Source: Piliocolobus tephrosceles
Taxonomy: Eukaryota > Chordata > Mammalia > Primates > Cercopithecidae
DNA length: 64,000 nt
Assembly (NCBI RefSeq): GCF_002776525.5
Contig: NC_045439.1
Location: forward strand, 153,909,330 to 153,973,329
Reading direction: 5' to 3'
The position numbers and the translations under genes were made by a program. The notes below the pieces were generated by a model. It worked only from the letters and a program-made list of their open reading frames with translations. It made no database searches and was not told the DNA's origin. Positions 44,993 to 56,348 of the stretch are shown one piece after another (position 1 is the stretch's first letter; the number at the start of each line of letters is the position of its first letter).

Positions 44993-45795
44993 AATTTTTA
45001 AAAAGGTTAAATTACAATTAAAGGATTTTCTTGTATTGAGTGTGTCCTAGAATACTGTAGGTATTTGATTAAATATCAGTGCTTGATACAGTGATTACCT
45101 CAACTTCTTGTCTTTGATCTTTGGTGGTCTCTTCTATGTCCTCACTAAGTCTTTCCATCATGAGCCCAAATTCTTCTCAGCGGCATGTTTCCAGATTCCA
45201 AATTATCGTAAATGTTGATGTTACCTTTACTGGAATGGAAGGAAACTAAAGAAAGAAGGTACTCCTGCAAACCTGGGAACCTTATGAAAGTCGTGCTTTC
45301 CCATTTTAAAGCTGTTAGAAGAAGGGGAATGTTTCTAATGCTGACATTTAAGGCAACTTATAATGCTGTAAGCTTTTGAATTATGGCTGCTGCTGCTTTT
45401 GCCCTTCGTGTCTAACATATACTTCTGGGGAACTTTGTGCAAATTCTAAAAAGGCACCCCTTTGTGCCCTGAGCCATCATGGCTTCACTGGAGAAGGGCA
45501 AGCTGGATTTCAACCCCCTTCCCCTTTGCCCTTCTGGCTTAATGCCCTTGTGCACAGTCTACAAAGCTGTAGCTGGTGAGCTTGATGTTTCAGAATAATG
45601 AAGTTACATGTGTTTAAGTTTTTGGTGATGTGTATTTCTGAGGAGTAGGTATGAAAGTTTGGAGAGCTATAGTGTAGAATCATGAGCATTTCAATTTTGT
45701 GAATGTTAAAACAATGTATTCTTTTAATGAAGTTATTATAAGTTTTACAAGTATATGGAAAAACAAGAAGCTATTCTCTGTTAAAACCCTGTAAT

Positions 45796-45891
45796 TAGTG
45801 CTTCAGTGTATATATTTTTTTATTTTTTCAGACGGGGTCTAGGTAGTGCTTCAGTGAATATATTTTTTTATTTTTTGAGATGGGGCTAGCT
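45796..45891 (+). repeat. 48-bp direct repeat at the start of an Alu
   Basis: tagtgcttcagtgtatatat at 45796 recurs as tagtgcttcagtgaatatat at 45844. Each copy runs into T-rich sequence and an Alu-like agacggggtct / agatggggct end. Confidence 0.85.
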
Positions 45892-46178
45892 CTGTTACCC
45901 AGGCTCGACGTGGGTAGGCAGTGGCTATTCAGAAGCACAATTGTAGTACACTGCAGTCTTGAACTCCTGGGTTCAAGCGATCCTCCCACCTCAGCCTCCC
46001 GAGTAGCTAGGACTACAGGCATGCGCCACCATGCCCAGCTAATTTTTGTATTTGCTTTTGGTAGAGATGGGGTTTTGCCACGTTGCTCAGGTTGGTCTCG
46101 AACTCCTGGGCTCAAGCAATCTGCCCACCTCGGCTTCCCAAACTGCTAGGATTACAGGTGTGACCCACTGCACCTGGC
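45880..46178 (-). mobile_element. Alu SINE, antisense
   Basis: gagatggggctagctctgtt to tgcacctggcc. Confidence 0.92.
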
Positions 46179-47108
46179 CCTGGTATACTTTTTAAGAATC
46201 TTAACAATTATATTTGAAGGTACAAGCACAAAACTGCAGAACATACACCATATACACATGCATACAGCACCTTGCCTTAATGGCAGAAGTTCAATACCTG
46301 ATTAGTAGGAAACACTATTACCATATTTGCTCAGCTCTAAGGTGTGTACATTACCGTATTTTAACATTTCTGATAGTCAGGTGCCTTTTACTTTTGAAGA
46401 ATTTTTAAGCTACTGTTAAAGTGGAATTTATATTTAATGAGATTTCAGAAGCAAGTCAGTATTGTAAGTCAGTCAGTCTGAGGGGCTTTGTGAAACCTGA
46501 AATTTTGAAGTTACCTTTGGATGTCTTAATTGAAAAAAAATGTAAGGGCTGAAGTTTTTTTCTTCTTAAAATTTCAGTTTTTGTAGTTGAAAACCGTAGA
46601 AATAGAAAACAAAAGCCACATTGTTAGGAAATGACAGGTCTTAATTCTAATTTTAGTCTTTTTTTTTCTTTTTAAAATTTCCTGTTATCTTAGCTCAGAG
46701 CTGGGTTTCAGTCTCCAGTTTTCTAGCTAAATTAACCAGTGGCAGTTTTTGTTTATAGTTTTATTATGGCATTGCTAATGCTCATTACATTTGTCGTGGA
46801 CTTGAGCAAAAAACTCAATTGATGACATTCGTCTGTTTATAGTCATTACCATTTGGTAAACAACTTTAATTTTTGGCAGAGTAGCACCTGAATTTCTCTC
46901 ATTTTACCAGACAGGTCAACATTTACTTCAGGGTAAAGCTATTTATTTTTCATATTGCTAGTTTAAAAAAAGAGAGAAGAGAGAACACTAATAAGTTAAA
47001 AACTCTTTGTACACATGTACATTTTCACTTTGAGGAGCTATGAGAAATTGAATCTAACCAAAATTTACCTTTATTCTATTTTGAGAGCATTTGCATTTGC
47101 CATATTTA
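46179..47108. other. SLC12A6 intron, no feature seen
   Basis: AT-rich, no gene or recognised repeat. Confidence 0.45.
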
Positions 47109-47401
47109 ATTTTTTTTTTTTTTTTTTTTGAGATGGAGTCTCACTCGGTTGCCCAGGCTGTAGTGCAGTGGGGCTATCTCGGCTCACTGCAGCCTCCGCC
47201 TCCCAGGTTCAAGCAGTTCTCCTGCCTCAGCCTCCTGAGTAGCTGGGATTACAGGCATGTGCCACCATGCCCGGTTAATTTTTGTATTTTTAGTAGAGAC
47301 GGGGTTTCACTATGTTTAGGTCTCAAACTCCTGACCTTGTGATCCGCCTACCTCGGCCTCCCAAAGTGCTGGGATTACAGGCATGAGCCACTGTGCCTGG
47401 C
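47109..47401 (-). mobile_element. Alu SINE, antisense
   Basis: T-run, gagatggagtctcactcggt to tgtgcctggct, with a small deletion in the middle. Confidence 0.94.
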
Positions 47402-47654
47402 TAAAGCTGTTGTTGTTGTTAACAGCCTTTTTTCACAGCTAGCTAATTTATATCCTAAGATGCATGCAAAAGATTATGCTCAGTTTATTTTTTTCTGGTT
47501 CAGCAGCATGCTACATTTCAAATGAAATTTTAAGAATTGATAGGAATAGAAAAATGTTCTGCCCTATTAGATGAGGTCAGTTCTTTTCCCTTTTGAAAAA
47601 TGATCAGTTTTGGTATTTTTTCATTTTTAAGAAAGTCATTTTATTCTGTACTAA

Positions 47655-47795
47655 GATGAAATTTTTCTTATCCAGGAGAAACCTGAGGTTGATAAGGTTA
47701 AGTAACTTGCCCAAGGTCATACAAATAATAAATTGAAGAATAATGAATTGAACCCAGGCACATGTAGTTCTAAGACCAGCATTTTTGTCATTACA
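47655..47795 (+). repeat. MIR SINE
   Basis: aagttaagtaacttgccc-type core at 47695-47720 (ggttaagtaacttgcccaag), then tgaattgaacccaggcacat. Confidence 0.8.
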
Positions 47796-47860
47796 TTGCA
47801 TTTTCTCTGGTACGCTAATAGTAGTTGGCCCTATTGAAACATTTATTAAGACATAATTGC

Positions 47861-48078
47861 TAGCCTGGGCAACATAGTGAAACTTCATCTCTAAAAAAAA
47901 AAAAAAAAAAAAAAAGCAGCAGCTGGGTGTGGTGGTGTGCACCTGTAGTCCCAGCTACTTGGGAGGCTGGGATGGAAGGATTCCTTGAGTCCGAGAGGTC
48001 AAGACTATAGTGAGCCATGATCATGCTCCTGCACTCCAGCCTGGGTGACCGAGCAAGACCCTGTATCAAAAAAAAAAA
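47861..48078 (+). mobile_element. Alu SINE, lacks first part
   Basis: gctagcctgggcaacatagt to tgtatcaaaaaaaaaa. Confidence 0.92.
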
Positions 48079-48451
48079 GTAATAAAATGACATATTCTCT
48101 GAATAACTTAGATTCTATGTTCCTAAAAGGAAATCTAGCATAAGGATATGTATTTCATTGTCTTTTACACAAATTATGTGCCTAGAGCACTGTAGTAGTG
48201 CTGAGTTACATCAACAGTTATTGATTTAGTTACATTAATCCTTCTGTCCTAAAGCTAACGAAGATTTTGACCCAAGTCTCAGTAGATCTAAAAAATTTTG
48301 TTTTGGGTTGTGTTTTCATTTTCCTTTTCTCACATTTTTAGAAATATGTTCTCAGTTTTAACAATATGTTGCTTAATGTCAGGTTTATTTTCTATACAGT
48401 TTTTTGTGTTGACTAGGAGCCCATTTTTAATCTAACAAGCATTTCATAATG

Positions 48452-48543
48452 GAAGAATGAAATGTCTTAGATCCGAAACGAAACCCTGAGTCACTGAATG
48501 TGTGTGTTCATAGCTGCCAGCGCTGCCTCTTTGGTTGGTGATT
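48452..48543 (+). repeat. Inverted repeat, left arm (92 bp)
   Basis: Starts gaagaatgaaatgtc and ends ggttggtgatt. Its reverse complement recurs at 49146-49237, with 85 of 92 positions matching and no gap by eye. Confidence 0.93.
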
Positions 48544-48904
48544 CTTAGGTTCTGTCTATCATACCTGGGCTGTATTGACATCAGACTAAGGAAAAAGGTG
48601 GCAGCCTTTTATAAAGAGTTGTGATATTGTGAAAGAGGCAACAGTGGAAACTGAAGACTCAAAGGCATTTGATAGTGCCTGCTTTAGTATTTGGATCATC
48701 AGCCGAAATGGCTGAAGTCGCTGTCAAATTAGCTAGCCATCAGCTATCCTACTCTATTCTGTCCTCTAGTGAAGACACAACTTTTAGGTCTCTGAAAAAG
48801 TAACTGGGCAGGTGGTGGTGTGTTGTGTGCTCAAGGTTCATTCTTTGCTTATAGTGCATTAGACATGTAATCCTAGTTTTATATTGCCTTTGAGTCTATA
48901 GTTA

Positions 48905-49018
48905 ATTGGATAATAAGACCGTGAGCTCCTTGGGCAGGAACAGTGTCTTGCTCTCCATTTCATTCCTATTTCTTGGCACATAGTGGGCACTCAAATATTA
49001 TTGAGTAAATGCATGATC
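48905..49018 (+). repeat. L2 LINE 3' end
   Basis: gtgagctccttgggcaggaa ... ggcacatagtgggcactcaa ... ttgagtaaatgcatga is the L2 3' consensus pattern. It lies in the spacer of the inverted repeat. Confidence 0.8.
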
Positions 49019-49145
49019 CTTTCAGTCTCAGTTAAAGCATGAGATTTTCCTGAGGCTTTAACTTGGAGAACTCTTTGCCTTTCTTACTCTACAATATGAT
49101 GAATCCATCAGAAAATAATGTCTTTTAGATATTTATAAATATGTA

Positions 49146-49237
49146 AATCACCAACCAAAGAGGTAGCGCTGGCAGCTATGAACACAGACATTCAGTGACT
49201 CAGGGTTTCATTTCTGATGGATGACATTTCATTCTTC
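49146..49237 (-). repeat. Inverted repeat, right arm (92 bp)
   Basis: Reverse complement of 48452-48543. The longest uninterrupted matching blocks are about 21 bp each, around tcactgaatg, around gctgccagcg, and at the inner end. Confidence 0.93.
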
Positions 49238-50460
49238 TATTTTTAGTTATAGCCCCCAAATTCATTATATATTCACCACTGATAACATCTCATAAAAATC
49301 CATTTTCATAGACAGTTTCAAGTCAAGATTTAAAAGGCTTAAGCTGTAAGTCTTTGCCATCCCATGATAGTTGGTCTTTACCAAAGTAAATGATTCATTC
49401 AATTCTTTTAATAATTTTATACATAGTAAGGCAAAATTTAGAATTTGTGATCATTTTTATATTTTTCACTAACATTTCCTGTCTCAGTTGCAGAGGGCTA
49501 AAAGGGTTTGCTGAATATGATAAATAAGGAAAATGTGTATACATCTTCTACTTAAGAATGAGACTGTACCTTTCAGACTCCAGCTATAGTAGTAACCCTA
49601 AATGTAAGTGGTGAACTGCTCATTCTCCTGTAAGATGTTTACAGCATTTTCTAACACAGAACTATTTAGAGTGTAGTACGAGACAGTGCTGGCCCATGAG
49701 CTGTTTATTATCTGTGAGGAGATAAGTTCGGAAATTGAGTTTTTAGAGACTTGCATAGCAGTTTGATAGAACAAATTTATGCCTGTCAAATCAAATAATA
49801 ACAAATTGGGGCTTATATTTGGTATACATTTTATTTTTCTAGTAATTCATTTTTACTGTTTTTTAGCAAAATTATTTGCCCATAATGAATTGGAAATTCA
49901 AAGAAAAAAAGTTATTTACTAGAGATAATTTGCAAAGCAGTGTTCTAAAACAGTGGTTCACATCCTTTCATGTTCGCTTAACCTTCTAAATGATACTGCA
50001 CTCGAAGTGGTGCGGAGTGTGGGATAGAGACTGCTGTTTCCTTACCGGTAGCCCTCTGATAGAGAATCCTTATATTGAAAATAATTTCCCACTGACTTTC
50101 CCTTCATTGTTTCAATCTTTTCACTAAATCTAACTTAAATTTTTTTTTTTTTAATAAATGGGTTTAATAAAATACTGGTTATTATGAGTTCTGAGCTATG
50201 CTAGTGTAACATATTAAGTTGCAATGTCAAAATATTACCCCAAAATAGACCCATTCCTCTGAAGAATGGGCATGCTAACTATTTTTTAGCAGGTATAATA
50301 TAGTCACAAATAATGCGTTTTACTGAAACTAATAACATAAATACAGTATGTATAAGATTTGGCCTAATATGTAAAGCTCTGTGGGAGTAATGCCATTATA
50401 AATGCCCCTTTTGCCCTGGCCTGACCTTTATACCTTATTACTTAAAAATACCATAATTTC
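49238..50460. other. SLC12A6 intron, no feature seen
   Basis: AT-rich, no gene. A T-run at about 50140 and a decayed unidentified repeat are possible. Confidence 0.45.
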
Positions 50461-50754
50461 GGCCGGGCGTGGTGACTCAAGCCTGTAATCCCAGCACTTT
50501 GGGAGGCCGAGACGGGCGGATCACGAGGTCAGGAGATCGAGACCATCCTGGCTAACGCGGTGAAACCCCGTCTCCACTAAAAAAAAATACAAAAAACTAG
50601 CCAGGTGAGGTGGCGGGCGCCTGTAGTCCCAGTTACTCGGGAGGCTGAGGCAGGAGAATGGCGTGGGCGGGGAGGTGGAGCTTGCAGTGAGCTGAGATCC
50701 GGTCACTGCACTCCAGCCTGGGCGACAGAGCAAGACTCCGTCTCAAAAAAAAAA
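50461..50754 (+). mobile_element. AluY of Old World monkey type
   Basis: Near-consensus. The flank accataattt is repeated on both sides as target-site duplication. Confidence 0.95.
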
Positions 50755-50764
50755 CACAAAAACC

Positions 50765-51121
50765 ATAATTTCTTTAAAGTATAAAAATGTAAATATTTCA
50801 TACCTGTATGATTCCTGTTTATCGTTGAATAATAATTCATCGTGTGCCATATACTACAGGTTGGCTATTTTATTGATGGATACCTGGGCTGTTTCCTGCT
50901 TGGGTTGTTATGAATAAAGCTGTTGTTATATACATATTTGTTTGAATATTTTGTGGACTTATGCTTTTATTTCTCTTGGGTAAAAATACTGAGAACAAGA
51001 ATTGCTGGTTCTTAGGGTAGGCATATGTTTTTGATTTATAAAAAACTACTGGAACTTTTTCCAACATGATTGTGCCATTTTACACTCCCCACCAATGTTT
51101 GTGCTACATCTTTACCAAAGT
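50765..51121 (-). mobile_element. L1 LINE fragment (ORF2 3' region), antisense
   Basis: gttatgaataaagctgttgt, ctggaactttttccaacatg and acactccccaccaatgtttg are typical antisense L1 text. It continues after an Alu and a hAT element. Confidence 0.8.
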
Positions 51122-51422
51122 CTTTTTTTTTTTTTTTTTTTTTTCTGTTTTGAGACAAGATCTCACTCTGTCACCTAGGCTGGCGTGCAGTAGCACAATT
51201 AGGGCTCACTGCAGCCTCAACCTCCCAGGTCCAAGCAATCCTTCTGCCTCAGCTGGGACTACAGGTGTGCAGTAGCACACCTGGCTAAATTTTTCTGAAT
51301 TTTCGTAGAGAAAGGGTTTCACCGTGTTGCCCAGGCTGGTCTTAAACTCCTGAGCTCAAGCAGTCCTTCCAGTTTGGCCCCCAGAAGTGCTGGGATTATG
51401 GGCCTGAGCCACCATGCCTGGA
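51122..51422 (-). mobile_element. Alu SINE, antisense, inside L1
   Basis: T-run, gagacaagatctcactctgt to accatgcctgga. Confidence 0.93.
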
Positions 51423-51441
51423 TGCCAACAGTCTTTTAAAT

Positions 51442-51781
51442 CAGCCGTCCCCAGCAGTCTCTTTTTGGCATCAGAGACTGGTTTCATGGAAGACAATTTT
51501 TCCACAGAGTAAGGTGGGGGACAGGCATGGTTTTGGTATGAAACTGTTCCACCTCAGGTCATCAGGCATTAGATTCTCATAAGGAGCACATAGCTTAGAT
51601 CCCTCGCATGTGCAGTTCACAATAGGGTTGGCACTCCTATGAGAATCTAATGCTGCTGCTGATCTGACAGGAGGCGGCGCTCAGGCAGTAATGTTTGCCT
51701 GCCTCACCTCCTGCTGTGCGGCTCTGTTCCTAACAGGCCAAGGACCAGTACCAGTCCATGCCCAGGGGTTGGGGACCCTTG
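51442..51781 (+). mobile_element. hAT-type non-autonomous DNA transposon, 340 bp, complete
   Basis: Starts cagccgtccccagcagtctc and ends ggggttggggacccttg, giving inverted ends of the CAGnnGTCCCC type. Both sides carry the perfect 8-bp duplication ttttaaat (51434-51441 and 51782-51789), the hallmark of hAT insertion. I know this repeat as common in primates but am not certain of its family name. Confidence 0.88.
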
Positions 51782-52079
51782 TTTTAAATTGTGATTTTAA
51801 TTTGCATTTCCCTGATGGCCAGGGATGAGCACTTTTTCCACGGTTTTTAGTGGTTTCCGTATCTTCCTTTGTCAGTTGTTTAAATCTATTGCCCATTTTA
51901 TTTGTCTTCATATTATTGAGGTGTAGGGAATTTTTATATCTTCTAGATACAGATCTCCTTTGTCAAGTATATGTTTTGTGAGTATTTTCTCCCAGTATGT
52001 GACTTGCTTATTCATTTTCAAAATGGTGTCCATTGTATTTTTTCAACATTTTATTATGAAAATTTTCTTTTTTCTTTCT
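51782..52079 (-). mobile_element. L1 LINE fragment, antisense (continuation)
   Basis: taatttgcatttccctgatg, gttgtttaaatctattgccc and tattttctcccagtatgtga continue the L1 interrupted at 51121. Confidence 0.85.
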
Positions 52080-52373
52080 CTTTTTTTTTTTTTGACAGAA
52101 TTTCACTCTGTCGCCCAGGCTGGAGTGCAGTGATGCAATCTCAGCACATTGCAACTTCCACCAGCCCGGGTTCAAGCAATTCTCCTGCCTCAGCCTCCCA
52201 AGTAGTTGGGATTACAGGCGCCCACCATCATGCCCGGCTAATTTTTGTGTTTTTAGTGGAGACAGGTTTTCACCATGTTGGCTGGGCTGATCTCAAACTC
52301 CTGATCTCAAGTAATCTTGACCTTGGCCTCCGAAAGTGCTGGGATTACAGGCGTGAGCCACCACGCCCAGCCT
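52080..52373 (-). mobile_element. Alu SINE, antisense
   Basis: T-run, gacagaatttcactctgtcg to cacgcccagcc. Confidence 0.94.
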
Positions 52374-52620
52374 ATTATGAAAAATTTCAAGCATACAGGA
52401 AGTCGAAAGACTTATAGTGAACACCCATACACCCACTACCCAGATTCTGTCATTGACATTGTATTATACTTGTCTTTTTACGTAAGTGTCCATATATCCT
52501 ATTGTATGCATTTTAAGGTAAATTGCAGACTCAGTTCACCTCCCACAAATACTTCACAATGTATTATTATGAATTATAACTTATAATTCATAATTATGAA
52601 TTAGAATTCAGTAACTGCAG
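52374..52620 (-). mobile_element. Old L1-like fragment with AT palindrome
   Basis: tattatgaaaaatttcaagc-type text is a known old LINE pattern. At about 52578-52605 there are short perfect AT palindromes (aattcataattatgaatt). Confidence 0.55.
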
Positions 52621-52662
52621 CTTTTTTCTTTTGAAGTAAACTTCATACAGTGAAGGCAGAAG

Positions 52663-52955
52663 TTTTTTTTTTTTTTTTTTGAGACAGAGTTTCACTCTTG
52701 TTGCCCAGACTGGAGTGCAACGATGTTGGCTCACCGCAACCTTCGCCTCCCAGGTTCAAATGATTCTCCTGCTTAGCCTCCCCAGTAGTTGGGATTATAG
52801 GCATGTGTCACCACACCCAGCTAATTTTGTATTTTTAGTAGAGACGATGTTTCTCCATGTTGGTCAGGCTGGTCTCGAACTCCTGACCTCTGGTGATCTG
52901 TCCACCTCCGCTTCCCAAAGTGCTAGGATTACAGGCGTGAGCCACCACGCCCAGC
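52663..52955 (-). mobile_element. Alu SINE, antisense
   Basis: T-run, gagacagagtttcactcttg to cacgcccagc. Confidence 0.94.
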
Positions 52956-52975
52956 AAAGGCACAAGTTTTAAGTG

Positions 52976-53645
52976 AACATTGGCTGAGTTTTGACAAAAG
53001 CATGCACCTGTGGAATCCTAAACCCCATCAAGATGTAGAATGTTACCATCATTCTAGGAAGTTCTTTCAGACCTAGTCCCATGTAATCTGTATCTCCATT
53101 CTTCCAGATCCAACCATTGTCCTGCTTTTTCTGCATCATAGGTAGTTTTGTCTGTTCTAAAACCTTGTAAAAGTGGATTCACGTATTATGTACTCTTCTG
53201 TTTAAAGTGTCTTTCACCTAGCCATAAGGTTTTTGAGATTCATCTATGCCGTTGAACATATCAATAGTTTATTCCTTTTTATTGCTGAATAGTAATCCTT
53301 TGTATGACTATATTACACTTTATCCATTCTCTTGTGAATGTGTACCTAAGATGTTTCCAGTTTTGGGATATTATGAATAAACTGTTGTGAACATTTTTGT
53401 ACAAGTCCTTTTGTGGGAATATATTTTCATTTTTAAGGGAAATACTTATGAGTGGAATTGCCAGATTATAGGGGAAAGTGTCAGAGCCTTTTCCATAGTG
53501 GTTGTACTAATTTATACCCCCAACAACAGTGTGTGAAAGTTCTTTCTGTTCCACAGTCTTGCCAAATTTGGTGTTTTAAGTCTTAGGAATTTTAGCCATC
53601 TTGGTGAGTGTGTAGTGGTACCTGATTGTGATAGTGTATTGTACT
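52976..53645 (-). mobile_element. L1 LINE fragment, antisense
   Basis: tattgctgaatagtaatcct, gatgtttccagttttgggat, ttccatagtggttgtactaa and ttagccatcttggtgagtgt are antisense L1 ORF2/3' text. Confidence 0.85.
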
Positions 53646-53899
53646 TTAAATAGCTATTTCTCACATCCCACCTTCTTTAATCACTGTCCATGCACATCAC
53701 ACACCTCAGCTTTACTAATTTTCTCTCAGCTTTTTCTGTACTACTTTAACTTTGCCTTCAATTTTCTATGCCCCTGCACTTTTATATATAGTTCACCGTA
53801 GGAGAGAACCTGTGCAGCCAAACCAGTGCTATTAGGAGCCAATGAAATAAAATTTAGGTGAGTGTTTATGACTTTTCTTTCTTTGAAACGTACTCTATG

Positions 53900-54065
53900 T
53901 TGCCTAGCTCAGGACATTAGAGGTTTTAAATTTGAGTTTCACCATTTACAATGGTGACTTTAGGCAAGTTTCTTAGCCTAACGTTTCTGTTTTTGGGCTG
54001 ATTAAATGAGATCATGATGTAAAGTGTCTAGTGCAATGCAGAGTACAAACTAGATCTTCATTGAT
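53900..54065 (+). repeat. MIR SINE
   Basis: atggtgactttaggcaagtt, then gattaaatgagatcatgatg, fits MIR. Confidence 0.65.
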
Positions 54066-54132
54066 TTCCTTCTCTTTTAGAAGTGGTATATATTTGTAGG
54101 GTTTTCTTTTCCTTTATTTTATTTTATTTATT

Positions 54133-54422
54133 TATTTTTTTGAGACAGACTCTCAGTCGGTCACCCAGGCTGGAGTGCAGTGGCGCAGTCTTGGCTCACT
54201 GCAAACTCCACTTCCCAGGTTCACGCCATTCTCCTGTCTCAGCCTCCTGAGTAGCTGGGACTACAGGCGCCCGCCACCATGCCCAGCTAAGTTTTTTGTA
54301 TTGTTAGTAGAGATGGGCTTTCACCGTGTTAGCCAGGATGGTCTCAATCTCCTCACCTCGTGATCCGCCCACCTCAGCCTCCCAAAGTGCTGGGATTATA
54401 GGTGTGAGCCACCTCGCCTGGC
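54133..54422 (-). mobile_element. Alu SINE (AluY-like), antisense
   Basis: ttttttgagacagactctca to cctcgcctggc. Confidence 0.95.
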
Positions 54423-54489
54423 TTGTCTTCTCCTTTAAAAAAAAAAAAAAAAGTTTATTCCAAAACTAGCTTAAATCAATTATCAGCGT

Positions 54490-54840
54490 GGTTGTGCTTT
54501 TATATTTACCTTCTTTTTTTCTCTTTAATCCTCCCTTCCCCCTACACTTCCTGGCCTCTGGTAACAACCATTCTACTTTCTATCTTCATGAGATCCACAT
54601 TTTTAGCTCCTATGTATGAGTGAAAATGTGATATTTGTCTCACTATGCTTGGCTTATTTCACTTAACATAATGACCTCCAGTTCCATCCATTGTTGCCAC
54701 AAATGACATGATTTCATTTTTATGGCTGAATAGTATTCCGTTGTGTATATATTCCACGTTTTCTTTATATCCTCATGTGTTGATGGGCACTTAAGTTGGT
54801 TCCATATTTTGGCTGTTGTGAATAGTGCTGCAAGAAGTGG
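54490..54840 (-). mobile_element. L1 LINE fragment, antisense
   Basis: ctccagttccatccattgtt, ggctgaatagtattccgttg and gatgggcacttaagttggtt are near-consensus antisense L1 ORF2. The minus-strand frame 54643-54867 is a remnant of this reverse-transcriptase gene. Confidence 0.9.
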
Positions 54841-55220
54841 TATATAACTGAAAGAATAAGAATTCAAAGCATCATTGCCTCAGTTAAATTTAACACAGCC
54901 TTACTTGTCAGATGGAAGGCATTGCCAATAACAGAGGCCTTATACTACATCATCAATATGGACATTACACAGGGTTCCATTTACTGAACTGCCCTACTAA
55001 GTACAGAGGTAGAACCTCATACTCTGAAGTTGTCAGTTGAGAACTTGATACAGTTGTCTGATAAAGTATATCAAGAATTAAATATTTAAGTGTATGCTAA
55101 AGGAACTATACACCACTTAAAGGGATTTTCTGGGACTTTTTTTATTTTCTTTGAAACAACCACTCTGTACAATACAAAAGTTCCGAACTCTTTAAACATA
55201 CATACATGTATTTTCTTTCT

Positions 55221-55511
55221 TTCTTTTTTTTTTAGACAGTCTCACTGTGTTGCCTAGGCTGGAGTGCAGTGGCAGGATCTCGGCTCACTGCAGTCTCCGC
55301 CTCCTGGATTCAAGGGGTTCTCCTGCCTCAGCCTTCTGAGCAGCTGGGACTGCAGGCATGCGCTGCCACGCCCAGCTAATTTTTGTATTTTTAGTAGAGA
55401 TGGGGTTTTCCATGTTGGCCAGGTCAGTCTTGAACTCCTGACCTCAGGTGATCCGCCCACCTTGGCCTCCCAAAGTGTTAGGATTACAGGCGTGAGCCAC
55501 CGCCCACAGCC
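55221..55511 (-). mobile_element. Alu SINE, antisense
   Basis: T-run, agacagtctcactgtgttgc to accgcccacagcc. Confidence 0.94.
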
Positions 55512-55584
55512 GTATGTTTCATATTCTAGGTTGATGTAATGCCAGCCTTTCTTTAAAGAGGACAGTATAAAATGAACCGTTCCT

Positions 55585-55892
55585 GGCCGGCACGGTGGCT
55601 CATGCCTGTTTATCCAGCTCTGTGGGAGACCGAGGTGGGCGGATTATTTGAGGTCAGGAGTTTGAGACTAGCCTGAGCAACATGGTGAGACCCCCATCTC
55701 TACTAAAAAAAAAAAAAGAAACTTAGCCGGGCGTGGTGGCGCATGTCTGTAGTCCCAGATACTTGGGAGGCTGATGCAGGAGAATCGCTTGAACCCCGGT
55801 GGCGAAGGTTGCAGTGAGCTGAGATCGCGCCATTGCACGCCAGGCTGGGCAACAGAGCGAGACCCTGTCGCAAAAAGAAAAAAAAAAAAAAA
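55585..55892 (+). mobile_element. Alu SINE
   Basis: ggccggcacggtggctcatg to an A-tail. The flanks aaatgaaccgttcc / aagtgaactgttcc are a diverged target-site duplication. Confidence 0.95.
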
Positions 55893-56139
55893 GTGAACTG
55901 TTCCCTAATCTTTCTTGTGTGAAATATGAGGGCAGAGGTTGAGATCATGACATGCAGATAAGGATGACAACTTCAGTGAAGGAAATCAATAGAGGAGCAA
56001 GCGGTGGACAGTAGTTCACTGTGAATTCTGTCCAGTCTCCAAGTTTCGGCAGCTTTGGGAAGCAGGCTAAACTGTTCTTGGGGTTCTTCAGGTTAATGAC
56101 AATAAGCGAGGGTGGAGTGCTTAATCCTTTTAAGTGAAT

Positions 56140-56348
56140 GATAAACACTGTGGAAGGCGTGTCTTCAAGCGCTCCACTCCCGCAGGGCTGTAGGTCACGT
56201 GAGCTTAAAGTACTTCCCGAATCCCAGCCACTGTCTCCTGTGGGCAGGCATCACAGTCTGAAAGGACAGCAAGGAAGAGGTAGGCAGGGAAAACTAATTG
56301 GAAGGAAGTTTAAATACAGAAAGAGCAAAGTATTACCTAACTATAACA
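56140..56348 (+). promoter_or_regulatory. SLC12A6: Candidate alternative promoter and 5'UTR of SLC12A6 exon 1b
   Basis: Repeat-free sequence immediately upstream of exon 1b, without a CpG island and without a clear TATA box. Its promoter role is inferred from the position before an alternative first exon. Confidence 0.45.

Noticed and set aside
45376..45579. Small frame starting at a Kozak-like ATG in the SLC12A6 intron
   Set aside because: 67 codons with no recognised family, no splice partners and no promoter signal.
54643..54867. Frame resembling reverse transcriptase on the minus strand
   Set aside because: A short piece of L1 ORF2 in a truncated element; not an intact gene.
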